Positions 19,451 to 27,686 are shown, counted from the stretch's first letter. The stretch is 64,000 nt of DNA from Alkalihalobacillus sp. YIM B00296 (GCF_020179385.1 NZ_JAIBLJ010000002.1:1-64000), one strand, 5' to 3'. Notes: generated by a model from the sequence alone, not told the origin. A program made the numbers and translations.

Positions 19451-20608
19451 TTAAAATGAATTGTTTTTAATGAAATGGCGCTGGACACTCATGGCTGCAC
19501 CTACTACAACTCCATCCACCCCTGTTTTTGTCGTTCTTAATTGGAAGGTTTGGGTGACAGGAGTCCAAATTTGATTTTTACACTTTTCCAGAATTCGTTC
19601 TGTTACTTCCGGATAATCCTCGATTAGACTACCAGCCAGGACAACTCTATCTGGATTGTACATACAAGCGACATTATTGATTGTAATTGCTGCGTAGGTT
19701 ATCGCTTTGTCCAATATGTTCACTGCCCATTTTTCTTCCTTTTTGTATGCCGTAAACAATTGATCCATACTGTTAACCGGCATTGTTTTGGACGCCTCTT
19801 CCAAAAGAAACTTCTCTGCGATATACGTTTGCAAGCATCCGAAATTACCACAAGGACAATAAATGCCATAAGGATCCACGATCGTATGACCGATCTCTCC
19901 TGAAAAATTCCCTTCCCCGCGGTAGATTTCACCTTTCGTAATCAATGCAGACCCGACACCGCTCCCAAACCCGATCATCGCCATCGTTTCCTGTTCAGGA
20001 TCAGCTTCCATGTTATATTCAGCCAGCGCTTTCAATTTCAATTCATTATCCACAAATACCTGAAAACCTGATTGTTCTTGTAACAGTTCCTTTAATGGAA
20101 CATGCTTCCAATCGAATTGTGCAGATAATTTTATATTCCCCGTTTCATTTTGAATAAGACCAGGCAAACCTACACAAACACCAACTATCCTTTCCAACGT
20201 GATATTTTCCCGCTCAATGATTTCACGAATGTTATTGGAGATGAATCGTACCGTTTCACCTGGATCAGCAGGCTCGTAATCAAAATGTTCCAATACGATC
20301 AACTTTCCAACAAAATTCATAAACCCGATACGAATATCCTTTTGGTCAATCTCTACACCGATCGATAAAACAGAATTTTCATTCGGAATAAAATATGTTG
20401 CCTTTCTCCCAATCCCTTCACTCATTAAATTGACTTCACGAATCAGATCCTCATCTAATAGAGAAGCAACAATCCTCGAAGCGGATGTCGGGCTCATCAT
20501 TGTCCGTTTCGCAATTTCAGCACGGGAGATTGGTCCATCATTCAGGATCATTTCCAATACTAGACTTTGATTTTCCCGTTTCAAAAAATCTTGGTTTTTG
20601 ATTTTCAT
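19451..20608 (-). CDS. ROK-family transcriptional repressor (NagC/XylR type)
   Basis: A 385-aa regulator. Residues about 15-70 are a winged helix-turn-helix (ISRAEIAKRTMMSPTSASRI), and the rest is a sugar-kinase-like ROK domain with the zinc-binding CPCGNFGCLQTY motif near residue 250. It lacks a clean phosphate-loop DIGGTK, as expected for a repressor. It is the promoter-proximal gene of the asparaginase / peptide importer / fucosidase cluster and diverges from a ROK kinase across a 304-bp gap. ROK repressors bind sugars, so the inducer of this peptide-transport cluster is probably a sugar or a glycan fragment; that points to glycopeptides as substrates. Confidence 0.88.
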   Translation of the reverse strand: MKIKNQDFLKRENQSLVLEMILNDGPISRAEIAKRTMMSPTSASRIVASLLDEDLIREVNLMSEGIGRKATYFIPNENSVLSIGVEIDQKDIRIGFMNFVGKLIVLEHFDYEPADPGETVRFISNNIREIIERENITLERIVGVCVGLPGLIQNETGNIKLSAQFDWKHVPLKELLQEQSGFQVFVDNELKLKALAEYNMEADPEQETMAMIGFGSGVGSALITKGEIYRGEGNFSGEIGHTIVDPYGIYCPCGNFGCLQTYIAEKFLLEEASKTMPVNSMDQLFTAYKKEEKWAVNILDKAITYAAITINNVACMYNPDRVVLAGSLIEDYPEVTERILEKCKNQIWTPVTQTFQLRTTKTGVDGVVVGAAMSVQRHFIKNNSF

Positions 20609-20912
20609 TCGATCACCTTATTCACATTATGTTATTTATTATTCTTAATTTTTATTATATACTAGTAGAAAATGAATAATTAGACTTTATCCAGTCGTTT
20701 TTTTCCTTTATTTTCTCCTGTGGAGTTATTAAGTAGTATAAAGTAGCAGGAAATGTCCGTCAATAGTTTTTTGAAAATTTCAATGTTTCAGAAAGGTGTG
20801 TGGGTTTTCTTGTGTAAATTGAAATCTAGAATATAGATAGAAGATACTGGTCACTTCCGATTTATTGATTTATGCAGGATATCGATATTTTATTGTAAAG
20901 GAGACTGTTTAC
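20609..20912. promoter_or_regulatory. Divergent control region between ROK repressor and ROK kinase
   Basis: A 304-bp AT-rich gap between two outward-facing genes. It should hold both promoters and the ROK operator. AT-rich stretches lie close to the repressor gene (about 20640-20680), but I cannot point to a convincing promoter or palindromic operator by eye. Confidence 0.4.
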
Positions 20913-21800
20913 GTGTTTAGAATAGGGATAGATATCGGTGGTACCAAAATAAAATATGGATTATTCAGTCAACGGAATCAACTTTTGCACATTGAAGAGA
21001 TTCAAACCCCGAAACATGCGATTGTGGAACAAATCATCTCGACTCTTAAAACACTCATTGCTGGAAAACAGATACTTGGTATTGGAGTTGCTTCGGCTGG
21101 AATTGTAGATTTTGAACAAGGGATGATTACGAGTGCAACAAATCTTCCATCACTGGAAAAAGTACCATTAAAAGACTTATTAGAAATGACTTTTCATGTC
21201 CCTGTCATCGTGGATAATGATGCAAACTGTGCTGCATTGGCCGAGGGTGTTGCTGGGAGAGCAAGATCAGTAAGGAACTATATTTGCATAACGCTTGGAA
21301 CAGGAATAGGCGGAGGAATTATACATAATAAGAGATTGGTGCATGGGAAGAATGGTTTTTCTGGAGAAGTAGGTCACATGTCGATTTTCCCTGAGGGAAT
21401 CCCTTGTAACTGTGGTAAAAAAGGTTGTTGGGAAAAATATGCATCCGGAAAAGCATTGGAAAGAATGATACAATCCGATCCACACCTGGTTTCGAAAAAG
21501 TTTACACCGAAGCAAGTGTTCGAAAGATACCTAGAGGATGATGCAAGTAGAAAAATCATCGACCAATTCATTGAATATTTATCTATCGGGATTGTCAACC
21601 TTCAATATTTAATTGACCCTGAAATGATCGTAGTCGGCGGCGGGGTTATAAATTCAAGTGAACAATGGTGGGACGCTTTACTTGAAAAGGTTGCAAACAC
21701 ATCATCCATTCCTGTCAATTTACAACATGCAGAATTGAAGAATGATGCCAGTATGATCGGCGCAAACCTGTTGATAAATAATGATTTAGTCAGCAATTGA
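20913..21800 (+). CDS. ROK-family sugar kinase (glucokinase-like)
   Basis: A 295-aa cytoplasmic kinase. The start is GTG 20913 with AAAGGAG 9-10 nt upstream, giving VFRIGIDIGGTKIKYGLF with the phosphate-binding DIGGTK loop at residues 6-11. Other signatures are VDNDANCAALAEG (catalytic Asp in DNDAN), ITLGTGIGGGII and the ROK zinc motif CNCGKKGCWEKYASG. A longer frame to 20865 has no ribosome-binding site. The substrate could be glucose, GlcNAc, ManNAc or another hexose; ROK kinases are not separable by eye. Its divergent position opposite the ROK repressor suggests it phosphorylates a sugar from the same pathway. Confidence 0.88.
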   Translation: MFRIGIDIGGTKIKYGLFSQRNQLLHIEEIQTPKHAIVEQIISTLKTLIAGKQILGIGVASAGIVDFEQGMITSATNLPSLEKVPLKDLLEMTFHVPVIVDNDANCAALAEGVAGRARSVRNYICITLGTGIGGGIIHNKRLVHGKNGFSGEVGHMSIFPEGIPCNCGKKGCWEKYASGKALERMIQSDPHLVSKKFTPKQVFERYLEDDASRKIIDQFIEYLSIGIVNLQYLIDPEMIVVGGGVINSSEQWWDALLEKVANTSSIPVNLQHAELKNDASMIGANLLINNDLVSN

Positions 21801-22075
21801 TAATGAACAATAGGCTGTAGTCCTTCATACTGTTCGTTTATTATTTTGTACGTTTTGCAAAATAACCTCTTAAAGATTTAACAGGGTTCAGTTTTGCCTT
21901 TATGCCTTGAGACGAAGGGAAAGTAAACCTTTTCCTTCTGTCCCTTTCATATATTGAAAACACGTAAGGAAGGGTATACAGGTACCGTAAAATAAACGAA
22001 TACTTTCACCTGAAGCGAAGCGATCTAATTTTCCAAATACTTGGAATCGGATCGCTTCTTTTACATGATAAACGT

Positions 22076-22198
22076 TTGAACATCGAAAAGGTGATCTGGT
22101 TAAAGGATGGCTTGGTAGGTGATGAAACAAATGGTCATGTGGACGAGGTCGTGTTTTTCGTTATACACTGTATCACTCAACAGCAGCCTCTTCCTTAA
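22076..22198 (+). pseudogene. Agmatine deiminase fragment
   Basis: A 40-codon scrap reads LNIEKVIWLKDGLVGDETNG then HVDEVVFFV before drifting into unrelated sequence and a TAA at 22196-22198. The WLKDG...DETNGHVD block is a highly conserved active-site region of agmatine deiminase (AguA), which converts agmatine to N-carbamoylputrescine. Nothing recognisable of the other ~320 residues is present, so this is a relic. Confidence 0.65.
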
Positions 22199-22261
22199 CA
22201 ATCAAAAGAGCCTAGAGAGTAAAATAAGGAAAAAGGTGACAGAAATTCAATACTAATGTTT

Positions 22262-22516
22262 TTAGTATATTTGCTTTACGTTTTTACACATCCAAACGAT
22301 CTCGACTTTGTTATTTATGAGAATGACGGAGGGTGTAAAGTCATCATCGCTTGAAGCATACTTCAACAATTCAATCTCATCTTCTCTCACGCGTCTCTGC
22401 CATTCCTGTTCAATGGCATAAACAGTGGAAGCAACTGCAGCGAGTGTATGTTCATGCATCGATTGATCGATCGGGCTTGTGACATCCAGCACGCCTACAA
22501 GCGTCCCCTCAGCGGG
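22262..22516 (-). pseudogene. Fragment of a sigma-54-type activator (AcoR-like GAF region)
   Basis: An open stretch reading PAEGTLVGVLDVTSPIDQSM and then HEHTLAAVASTVYAIEQEWQ resembles the end of the GAF sensor domain of AcoR/XylR-type sigma-54 activators (pattern G-LDVTGP....H.HTL..V...A..IE). The frame is closed upstream by a TAA at 22517-22519. No AAA+ or DNA-binding domain follows, so it is a remnant. A small independent gene is unlikely because no ribosome-binding site is seen. Confidence 0.6.
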
Positions 22517-22604
22517 TTATATGACTTATGTATTTCTTAAAGCAAATCACTGATCATACCATCCACATTTTCATACATAGGTAATGACATTAGATTCTCG
22601 TTTT

Positions 22605-23065
22605 CTATGCAACGTGGAGCATCACCTTGCCTATTTCCCCATTTTCTATAAGCTGCTTTGCTTTGCTTTTACATGGGAAGGTACAAATCGTTGGTTATGG
22701 GCAATCATAAGTTTCTTATTATTTTGGACAGCTGCCGTGATCATTTCCTCTGCTTCCTTTTTTGAAACGGCCATTGGTTTCTCACAAAGGACATGTTTTC
22801 CTGCTTGAAGAGCTGCAACTGTTACTGGAGCATGTAAGTAATTGGGTGTACATACACTGACTGCATCGATCTCGTCGCTGTTGACTAATTCCTCATGATC
22901 CATATACGCCTTTGCACCGTATTTTTGAGCTGTTTCATTTACTAGATGTTCTACAATATCACATACAGCTATAATTTCTGCATGTTCATTCATCGCATAT
23001 TCTGGAAGATGGCGCCGTCTTGCGATGTTTCCGCACCCTTTGACCCTGATTTTCAATTTTTTCAT
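22605..23065 (-). pseudogene. Gfo/Idh/MocA-family oxidoreductase, frameshifted and truncated
   Basis: The N-terminal NAD(P)-binding domain of a sugar dehydrogenase. The Rossmann start KIRVKGCGNIARRRHLPEY, strand IIAVCDIV and the family hallmark AGKHVLCEKPMAVSKKEAEE are present. After HNQRFVPSHVKAK a triple GCTTT tandem (22655-22669, plus strand) shifts the frame: the true continuation QLIENGEIGKVML resumes in the next frame and then stops at 22605-22607. The C-terminal ~200 residues are gone. It follows thuA, and such dehydrogenases usually act with ThuA proteins on disaccharide or inositol-type substrates. Confidence 0.85.
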
Positions 23066-23093
23066 TCAACACTCCTCCTAATATCTGATAAAG

Positions 23094-23816
23094 TTATTTT
23101 TTCGTAATCTTCTCCAGGGGCTTCGCATTACCATATACAGGTGTTGGATGATCGGCCGGCTTGGTCCAATGAACCGCATTTGTAATGACTCTTTGAATTT
23201 CCTTATTAAAGTATGTCGGGTATGTTTCATGTCCTGGACGGAAGTAGAATACCTTACCCTTTCCTCGTCGATATGTACATCCGCTCCGGAATACCTCTCC
23301 ACCCTCAAACCAGCTTACAAATACGAGCTCATCTGGTGCAGGAATATCGAAGTGTTCACCATACATTTCTTCCTTTTCAAGTTCAATATACTCTCCAACC
23401 CCTTCTACGATCGGATGGCTAGGTTCAACAACCCAAAGCCGCTCTTTTTCATCTGCTTCACGCCATTTCAAATCACAAGATGTACCCATCAACTTCTTGA
23501 AAATTTTTGAAAAGTGACCAGAATGCAAGATGATCAGCCCCATTCCGTCTAATACACGCTGGTGCACTTTTTCGACCACTTCGTCGCTGACCTCAGCATG
23601 GGCAATATGTCCCCACCATATAAGAACATCCGTTTCGTTTAAACGTTCATCTGATAATCCATGCTCGGGTTCATCAAGAGTTGCGGTTTGCACCTCAAAA
23701 TCTGCTTTCTCAAGAAATTTTGCAATCGCACTATGAATGCCTTCTGGGTATATTTCCCGAACCTTTGGATTTTTTTGCTCATGTCGGTTCTCGTTCCATA
23801 CGGTTACTTTTACCAT
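23094..23816 (-). CDS. ThuA-domain protein (trehalose utilisation type)
   Basis: A 240-aa protein of the ThuA-like glutamine-amidotransferase fold, starting [20 protein letters not shown] at ATG 23814-23816 behind AAAGGAGG. Typical segments are [40 protein letters not shown] and [15 protein letters not shown]. In rhizobia ThuA works with the Gfo/Idh/MocA enzyme ThuB in oxidising trehalose-like disaccharides. Here the dehydrogenase partner downstream is broken and the permeases upstream are deleted, so the protein may have lost its pathway. The open frame extends upstream to 23936, but that part is a permease remnant. Confidence 0.85.
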   Translation of the reverse strand: MVKVTVWNENRHEQKNPKVREIYPEGIHSAIAKFLEKADFEVQTATLDEPEHGLSDERLNETDVLIWWGHIAHAEVSDEVVEKVHQRVLDGMGLIILHSGHFSKIFKKLMGTSCDLKWREADEKERLWVVEPSHPIVEGVGEYIELEKEEMYGEHFDIPAPDELVFVSWFEGGEVFRSGCTYRRGKGKVFYFRPGHETYPTYFNKEIQRVITNAVHWTKPADHPTPVYGNAKPLEKITKK

Positions 23817-23936
23817 TGAATTTGTCCTCCTTTTTGAACTCTTACTCTTATTCTTTTCCCGATCCTCTGTCAGTCCTGAAACAATCCGACGTAAAACGGG
23901 GGCCACTAATATATAACCAATTGTCCTTTCAGACAT
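23817..23936 (-). pseudogene. Remnant of two fused sugar-ABC permease genes
   Basis: Forty codons between the sugar-binding protein and thuA read [15 protein letters not shown], which resembles the start of a MalF-type permease, and then directly [10 protein letters not shown], which resembles the C-terminal tail of a MalG-type permease (usual form R-F-V-.-GLT.GAVKG). The simplest reading is one deletion that removed almost all of both permease genes. The frame is open into thuA. Both matches are short, so the call is tentative. Confidence 0.5.
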
Positions 23937-24060
23937 TTTCTTCTTTGTTTTTTTGGGGATTATCTGTTTTTATCTGGGTAATTCTTTGGCCTGATGTTTC
24001 CAGATCATTTCCTTTCACACATTCATTCCTTTCTTTATAAGGAAAAATGCTCCACTTTCA

Positions 24061-24094
24061 GAAAATACATTAGCCTCCAGTTACGAAGGCTAAT
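24061..24094 (-). terminator. Terminator/attenuator after the sugar-binding protein gene
   Basis: An 8-bp stem ATTAGCCT (24069-24076 with 24087-24094) is followed on the minus strand by GTATTTTC. It lies 18 bp after the binding-protein stop codon, the position where binding-protein operons often have a partial terminator. Confidence 0.7.
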
Positions 24095-24111
24095 GATTTT
24101 CCTGTTCCATA

Positions 24112-25422
24112 TTACTTGACTAGTTTTGCTTCTATTTCAGTTTGCATATTTTCTACAGCTTCATCAGCAGTTATATCTCCAGCAATGGCTTTTGAGACTT
24201 GTATTTGAATAATCTCAGATATTTCAGCATAGTTTGGTGCGACAGGACGTGAAACCGCTGCATTCAGTGCTTCTTGAAAACCTTCATTTCCAAAGAACGG
24301 ATTTGCTTCAATGATCTCCTCATCTTCATATAAAGCTGGTATTGTTGGTGCATGTCCACCAATGATTGCATCGATTTTTTGTCCTTCAGGACCTGTCATG
24401 AATTTCAAGAACTCCCAAGCTTCTATTGGATGTTCAGAATGTTTATTAATGGCTGCTAACCACCCGCCGAGTGCTGCTGCTGAGCCTGCGTCACCTTCCG
24501 GAAGTGGGGCTACTTGGACTTTATCAACGATTTCCGATTGTTCCGGGTCATTTGCCAGTGCATACTGATATGGCCAGTTTCGAATGAATGGTGACTGTCC
24601 TTCAATAAAAGAGGTATGAGATTCTGGTTCGGTAAATGTTATGATATTATTCGGGACGAAATCAGAATTCGCAATTTCAACTAGCTTTTTTATTCCTTGG
24701 ATACTATCTTCACTATTGATAACTACTTCGCCATTATCATTAATAATTTCACCACCATAGGCGGCTATGAACTCTACTGCGTTACAAACTAATCCTTCAT
24801 ACTGCTTTGCCTGCATCAAATAACCGAATTTAGTCCCTTCCTGTCCCTTCAATTCTTTAGCCTGGGTGATCAAATCATCCCAAGTTTCAGGTACTTCTTC
24901 TACAATGTCCGTACGATAAAATAACATTCCAGCATCAATGAATTTCGGCATTGCCCAAAGCTTTCCGTTAAACGTCGCTGCAGATATCGGTCCTTGATTG
25001 TAATCCTCAAGATTGATTCCATCTTGTTGAATGAAACGGTCGAGTGGTAATACATAGTTAGCCTGAGCAAATTCTGCCGGCCATATGACATCCATCTCAA
25101 AGACATCAATTTCAGAAGATCCTGCATTTAAAGCTGTTACATATGCATCATGTTGAGCACCGGTATCAGTTGGCATCTCACGATATTCTACATTGATGTT
25201 CGGATGCGTCTTTTCAAACGCTTCAATCTGTTTGTGCGGTGATCCTGTCGGGTCTTTTCCTGCTGCATACACAATAGTCACTTTTTCCTGTCCTTCAGAA
25301 TCTTCCTTTTTATTCCCTTCTTCATCTGTAGATGTACCTGTTGAATTTGAATTACATGCTGTAAGAAGGAACAAAAGAGTTAAGATGACCATAACCAGCT
25401 TACTGGTTTTTATACTTTTCAC
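24112..25422 (-). CDS. Sugar ABC transporter substrate-binding lipoprotein (family 1)
   Basis: A 436-aa extracellular solute-binding protein. The signal peptide ends in the lipobox LLTAC; a Ser/Thr/Glu-rich linker follows, then KVTIVYAAGKDP and PHKQIEAFEKTHPNINVEYR, typical of maltose/multiple-sugar binding proteins. GTG 25420-25422 is preferred because AAGGAGG lies 8 nt upstream; the ATG at 25440 overlaps that ribosome-binding site. It follows the LacI regulator. Its permeases are missing from the window, so it is an orphan unless it works with a transporter elsewhere. Confidence 0.88.
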   Translation of the reverse strand: MKSIKTSKLVMVILTLLFLLTACNSNSTGTSTDEEGNKKEDSEGQEKVTIVYAAGKDPTGSPHKQIEAFEKTHPNINVEYREMPTDTGAQHDAYVTALNAGSSEIDVFEMDVIWPAEFAQANYVLPLDRFIQQDGINLEDYNQGPISAATFNGKLWAMPKFIDAGMLFYRTDIVEEVPETWDDLITQAKELKGQEGTKFGYLMQAKQYEGLVCNAVEFIAAYGGEIINDNGEVVINSEDSIQGIKKLVEIANSDFVPNNIITFTEPESHTSFIEGQSPFIRNWPYQYALANDPEQSEIVDKVQVAPLPEGDAGSAAALGGWLAAINKHSEHPIEAWEFLKFMTGPEGQKIDAIIGGHAPTIPALYEDEEIIEANPFFGNEGFQEALNAAVSRPVAPNYAEISEIIQIQVSKAIAGDITADEAVENMQTEIEAKLVK

Positions 25423-25489
25423 TATAAAATCCTCCTTCATTTATATGATTGAAATTGATTTCAGAATGCTCGATAGAAAAGGTTGTCCC

Positions 25490-26476
25490 TCAAGTGGAAT
25501 CTCTCACAATCAGTTTTAAATTTAATCCCTTTAGATTAGTATCGATTTTCTGTTGATTCAAAACAGCAACCATTGTTTCCATCGCCTTTTCTCCAATCTC
25601 TTCACTTGGCTGATCGATCGTCGTAAGCCTCGGTTCAATCAGCTCAGCAATCGGTTGATTATCAAATCCTATGACAGCTAAATCATCAGGAACCTTTAAA
25701 CCTAGTTCTTTCGATTCTTTAATAATACCTGCTGCTACCTCGTCACTATTCGTGAATATGGCTGTCGGACGATCCTCCATTGCAGTGATTTCTTTCATAA
25801 GTTCTCGACCGTCTTCTATGCTGTACCTTTTGTGGAAAATCCAATTTGGATTTAACGAAAGCCCTGCCTCTTCCAATGCTTTTTTGAGGCCCCTTTTCCG
25901 ATCCTTTGATAGACCGCTGGTTGACCCTCCACCGCAATATCCGATTTTTCGATGGCCTCTATCAATCAAGTGTCTTGCCCCTATGTAACTGCCTTCATAC
26001 TGATTGAGCCGGATCATTGGTACAGTGGCATTCTCGTAATACTCATTACATAGTATGACTGGGCCGTAATCTACATAGGGACTGAATTGTTCCCAATCAT
26101 TTTCAAGTGAAGTCAATATAATTCCATCTACTTGTTTTGTCCTCAATAGTGTGAAATAGTTCAGTTCTTTTTGCTTATCTGACTTTGTTTGGCAAATCAA
26201 TAACTGGAGTCCACTTTCAGCAGCGATCTTTTCAATTCCTTCTATGATGTTTATGAAGAATGGATTTGTAAGCCTTGGTACCAATACCCCAATTATGTTT
26301 GTTTTTTGATTTCTTAACCTTTGGGCAGAAGAATTGGGGTAATATCCCAATTTATCCATAGCATTACGTACGAGCTTTTTCTTTTCCTCTGAAACATACG
26401 GACGGTTATTAATTACACGTGAAACGGTAGCTCTTGATAACCCTGCATGTTTAGCTACATCTGTTATAGTGATCAT
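25490..26476 (-). CDS. LacI-family transcriptional regulator
   Basis: A 328-aa repressor. The helix-turn-helix and hinge occupy residues 1-60 (TITDVAKHAGLSRATVSRVI then PYVSEEKKKLVRNAMDKLGY), and the periplasmic-binding-protein-like effector domain follows (IIGVLVPRLTNPFF). It precedes the sugar-binding protein gene on the same strand and is preceded by two tandem LacI/cre-type operators at 26521-26547, suggesting autoregulation and control of the locus. The inducer is probably a sugar. Confidence 0.9.
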   Translation of the reverse strand: MITITDVAKHAGLSRATVSRVINNRPYVSEEKKKLVRNAMDKLGYYPNSSAQRLRNQKTNIIGVLVPRLTNPFFINIIEGIEKIAAESGLQLLICQTKSDKQKELNYFTLLRTKQVDGIILTSLENDWEQFSPYVDYGPVILCNEYYENATVPMIRLNQYEGSYIGARHLIDRGHRKIGYCGGGSTSGLSKDRKRGLKKALEEAGLSLNPNWIFHKRYSIEDGRELMKEITAMEDRPTAIFTNSDEVAAGIIKESKELGLKVPDDLAVIGFDNQPIAELIEPRLTTIDQPSEEIGEKAMETMVAVLNQQKIDTNLKGLNLKLIVRDST

Positions 26477-26520
26477 ACGACCCTCCTATAAGATAAAAAT
26501 GTCCTCCTTTCAGAAGCTTA

Positions 26521-26547
26521 TGAAAACGATTTCTGAAAACGATTACA
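26521..26547 (-). promoter_or_regulatory. Tandem LacI/CcpA-type operators upstream of lacI gene
   Basis: Two overlapping 14-mers, TGAAAACGATTTCT (26521-26534) and TGAAAACGATTACA (26534-26547), repeat with a 13-bp step, 45 bp upstream of the regulator's start. The second fits the cre consensus TGWAANCGNTNWCA at every position. They could bind CcpA or the adjacent LacI-family protein itself. Confidence 0.65.
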
Positions 26548-26731
26548 ATTATGATTCTAATTTAGCGCGTTTAAAAAATCAATGATTAATTTTGAATTTT
26601 CTAAAATTTATAACGTTAAATAAATCCCCAGTTATGGGAGCATTCTTTCGGCCATCTTCTGTTAATCCTCAATTCTGAATAGAAAATGATAAATAAAAAA
26701 TACTATAAAAAATGTGTAAGGTGGTGATACG

Positions 26732-27061
26732 ATGAAAAAACTGATCAATATCAAAATGGTAATTGTACTCTTACTATTGTCGTTTAGCCTATCCAATGTC
26801 GGTTATGGTCAGCAACCAGACTATGCTCAATGGGGAAAAACGGCTTTACAGGAAACAATGAAACAGTATCCAAACTACAAGGTCGTCAATTATGAGTATG
26901 ATGGAAAAGTAATCATTTCTGAGGAGAGGACCCAATACAATTTCGAGTTCATTCTTAAACAGAATGCGAAAGAGAAGGAAGTAAATGCATATGTATTGGT
27001 CAACCCGAAAAACAACCAATTAATCAATATCCACTTTGATGAAATTCAGGATCTGAGTTAA
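26732..27061 (+). CDS. DUF3889-family small secreted protein (YqzG/YhdC-like)
   Basis: A 109-aa protein with a signal peptide (MKKLINIKMVIVLLLLSFSL, probable cleavage after VGYG or nearby) and a mature domain that reads QQPDYAQWGKTALQETMKQY, the start typical of DUF3889 (YqzG/YhdC) proteins. The remainder alternates short beta strands and ends soon after INIHFDEIQ. Function is unknown. It stands alone between the divergent LacI gene and a hairpin at 27100. Confidence 0.75.
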   Translation: MKKLINIKMVIVLLLLSFSLSNVGYGQQPDYAQWGKTALQETMKQYPNYKVVNYEYDGKVIISEERTQYNFEFILKQNAKEKEVNAYVLVNPKNNQLINIHFDEIQDLS

Positions 27062-27099
27062 CGCTAATTACGAAATAAATACGATGGTGAAAAACATTT

Positions 27100-27139
27100 A
27101 AGAACCTGCATGAAGATCGAAACGTTCGTACAGGTTCTT
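27100..27139 (+). terminator. Inverted repeat after the DUF3889 gene
   Basis: Arms AAGAACCTG (27100-27108) and CAGGTTCTT (27131-27139) pair perfectly around a 22-nt loop that itself holds CGAA/TTCG. No strong T-run follows, so it is a weak terminator candidate. Confidence 0.5.
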
Positions 27140-27211
27140 CAGCATGTTTCAGAATTAATCTACTAAGGTCCGAGTTTGATACATTGAAACCGGACTTGGA
27201 TTTCATTATTC

Positions 27212-27241
27212 AAAAGCAAGCGGTGGCGCCCCCCGCTTGCT
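27212..27241 (-). terminator. Terminator of the small-ORF cluster
   Basis: A 9-bp stem AGCAAGCGG (27215-27223 with 27233-27241) is followed on the minus strand by TTTTGAATAA. It begins seven bases after the stop codon of the last YrzI-like ORF. Confidence 0.75.
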
Positions 27242-27247
27242 CCTCTG

Positions 27248-27397
27248 TTACATCATATTCATATATTGAGCTGATTTATCATGTGCTGCATCCATTAAAG
27301 ACTGGACGCGTGCATTGTGTTCAATCATATGTGAATCAGTTTCATTACTCCGTACTTTCTTGATGATCGTTAAAATGAATAATTGAAATGGCATCAT
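27248..27397 (-). CDS. YrzI-like small protein, copy 2 (49 aa)
   Basis: A 49-aa ORF from ATG 27395-27397 to TAA 27248-27250 with GGAGGG seven nt upstream. It starts MMPFQLFILTIIKKVRSNET and ends SAQYMNMM. The N-terminal hydrophobic strand, polar middle and length fit the Bacillus tandem small protein family typified by YrzI (TIGR02413/PF09501), described as occurring in tandem in Bacillus. The neighbouring ORF at 27509 has the same length, start and end pattern. The role of the family is unknown; a link to sporulation has been suggested. Confidence 0.65.
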   Translation of the reverse strand: MMPFQLFILTIIKKVRSNETDSHMIEHNARVQSLMDAAHDKSAQYMNMM

Positions 27398-27429
27398 ACC
27401 GTATCCCTCCTGTCACCTTGAATTTCCTT

Positions 27430-27486
27430 TCAGGTCGTATCTTTCTCCGTAATTATCCAATCAAGAAAAACCTTTCCTCTTATCAT
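27430..27486 (-). CDS. Possible 18-aa peptide between the YrzI-like ORFs
   Basis: ATG 27484-27486 to TGA 27430-27432 encodes MIRGKVFLDWIITEKDTT. AAGGGAGG is placed 8 nt before the ATG, as good as for its neighbours, so the peptide may be made. It could also be a leader that couples translation between the two YrzI-like ORFs. No homology is known to me. Confidence 0.35.
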   Translation of the reverse strand: MIRGKVFLDWIITEKDTT

Positions 27487-27508
27487 TGTTTTAACCTCCC
27501 TTATATTT

Positions 27509-27658
27509 TTACATCATGGAAATGTAATAGAATGCTTTTTCCCTTGCTTGGTTATACAAGTCTTCAGCTTGCTTTTGTTTACTGTAATTTTCATATGTCA
27601 TTTTTGATTTCAATGTTTTCTGTAAAATCGTCAATAAAAATAAATGTACTGGCATCAT
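27509..27658 (-). CDS. YrzI-like small protein, copy 1 (49 aa)
   Basis: A 49-aa ORF from ATG 27656-27658 to TAA 27509-27511 with AAAGGAGGG seven nt upstream. It starts MMPVHLFLLTILQKTLKSKM and ends AFYYISMM. It is clearly a paralogue of the ORF at 27248-27397: both are 49 aa, open MMP-hydrophobic-LT-I--K and close with MM, while the middle has diverged. It fits the tandem YrzI-type small protein family. Confidence 0.65.
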   Translation of the reverse strand: MMPVHLFLLTILQKTLKSKMTYENYSKQKQAEDLYNQAREKAFYYISMM

Positions 27659-27686
27659 AGCGGATCCCTCCTTTCTATGAGTGCTT

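Noticed and set aside
23094-23936. 280-aa ThuA protein with a 40-residue N-terminal extension
   Set aside because: The extension resembles permease ends rather than ThuA, and AAAGGAGG precedes the normal ThuA start at 23816.
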